From: CAG-177 sp964587915
GTDB taxonomy: Bacteria > Bacillota > Clostridia > Oscillospirales > Acutalibacteraceae
Assembly (NCBI GenBank): GCA_964587915.1
Contig: CAZPMK010000012.1
Coordinates: 1-51,332, forward strand
DNA length: 51,332 nt
Direction: 5' to 3'
Shown: piece after piece, positions 50,840 through 51,332 of the stretch
Numbering within the stretch: position 1 is the first letter of the stretch
How the letters are laid out: each line of letters starts with the position of its first letter
The notes under the pieces: model-generated
Told to the model about the DNA's origin: nothing
The model's database searches: none
Seen by the model: the letters and a program-made list of their open reading frames with translations, nothing else
Program-made: the position numbers and the translations under genes

Positions 50840-51050
50840 CGCTTTTCAAAATCGCAATAAGTTTATCATATATAAGAGCGATATGCAAGAAAAAAGTCGA
50901 ATTAACTCAAAACAAGCAGCAAAGTCACATATAGCCCCTGAAAGGAGGAAAAGCAATAGATATAGTATAGAAGCGGAGGAGGGGCGAGGGAAGCGACGTG
51001 AAACACACGGAAGCGTTGAGAAGAAGGGAAAAGAAAAAGGGAAAAAGGTG
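50840..51050. other. Gene-free region upstream of the rRNA promoter
   Basis: No convincing gene is seen between the MATE start and the rRNA genes. From about 50940 to 51050 the plus strand is strongly purine-rich (long runs of G and A, such as GGAGGAGGGGCGAGGG). An open frame crosses it but has no ribosome site or family likeness and runs into the rRNA leader. Confidence 0.55.
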
Positions 51051-51079
51051 TTGACAAGCGGGCGAGAATTTGGTAATAT
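51051..51079 (+). promoter_or_regulatory. rRNA operon promoter
   Basis: TTGACA (51051-51056) and TAATAT (51074-51079) are 17 bases apart, with an extended TG-G before the -10. It lies about 200 bases upstream of the 16S start, as is usual for Clostridial rrn operons. Confidence 0.8.
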
Positions 51080-51085
51080 AGTCGA

Positions 51086-51276
51086 GCACTCAGCGAACGG
51101 GTGCAGCACCTTGAAAATTAAACAACGATCAAGAATACCCTTGAAGATTAATTTGAGTATGTACTTTCAAGTACAGCAGTAATTCTCGAGAAGACGAGAA
51201 ACAAGATGTCAGATGGCATCACGAGCGATTAAGCTCTAAGAATGATTTGAATACGCGAGAGCGGATTTAGATAAAA
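51086..51276 (+). other. rRNA leader with small hairpins
   Basis: This transcribed leader carries several short inverted repeats: TGTACTT-TC-AAGTACA (51160-51175), TTCTCG/CGAGAA (51183-51200) and GATG/CATC (51205-51220). A near-repeat of CCTTGAAAATTAA (about 51110) and CCTTGAAGATTAA (about 51140) resembles the boxA-like antitermination segments of rRNA leaders. Part of the region should pair with sequence after the 16S gene for RNase III processing. Confidence 0.55.

Positions 51277-51332
<56 letters not shown>

Noticed and set aside
50883..51182. Open frame of 99 codons upstream of 16S
   Set aside because: It starts without a ribosome site, is made of Lys/Arg/Glu from the purine tract, and runs through the rrn promoter and leader.

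Overview
The window is a compact chromosomal stretch from a Gram-positive anaerobe of the class Clostridia, most like a gut or rumen Oscillospirales/Ruminococcaceae-type bacterium. This is inferred from the gene set: an S-box (SAM-I) riboswitch on metK, CIRCE control of groESL, the yceD(DUF177)-rpmF pair, Mini-ribonuclease III, YitT, InlB-type B-repeat surface proteins, and a GH3 beta-glucosidase in the domain-swapped order known from Ruminococcus and Butyrivibrio. No transposase, integrase, phage gene or CRISPR array was seen. Promoters of the TTGACA/TTGATT-N17-TATAAT type and strong intrinsic terminators are easy to see, so most transcription units can be outlined.

Layout. The left edge is the 5' part of a tRNA-Leu(CAA) on the minus strand. 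Next come a large YfhO-type membrane protein (+), a convergent SLC13/ArsB-like permease (-) and an araB-like kinase plus araA pair (-). Divergent from these are an LRR lipoprotein and an AGCS alanine/glycine:cation symporter with a tiny overlapping ORF behind it. Positions 10337-12373 hold a compact three-gene unit of unknown function: DUF5685, a J-domain-like protein without HPD and with a cysteine tail, and a small membrane protein. Positions 12439-15967 hold a GH109-like NAD-dependent glycosidase, an N-acetylhexosamine kinase and a GH4 NAD-dependent phospho-glycosidase. SAM riboswitch-metK follows, then a complete sugar ABC transporter with its own ATPase coupled to malQ (17500-23164), pgi, a small P-loop protein, yceD-rpmF, and an HTH-ADP-ribosylglycohydrolase fusion.

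From 27693 to 37180 most genes are on the minus strand: a domain-swapped GH3 enzyme, a YebC regulator, obg-mrnC-yitT, and a surface-glycan operon with overlapping genes (GT8, VTT/DedA-like, O-antigen-ligase-like, DUF4886). groESL follows with a perfect CIRCE and an additional palindrome. The right part is oriented to the cell surface: a three-domain PPC secreted protein, a GPH sugar:cation symporter, a 1524-residue B-repeat surface protein with a non-canonical sorting signal, an HD hydrolase, a Lys/Thr-rich membrane-anchored secreted protein and a MATE exporter. The window ends in an rrn promoter and leader and the first bases of a 16S rRNA gene.

How it works together. Much of the window handles plant or host glycans: arabinose, beta-glucosides, malto-oligosaccharides and N-acetylhexosamines. 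Import is by ABC and cation symport, and the products enter glycolysis through pgi. The most plausible undescribed system is the DUF5685/J-like/membrane-protein triad. The HTH-ADP-ribosylglycohydrolase, with a perfect palindrome in its own leader, is a second candidate. All assignments come from reading the sequence; no database search was run.
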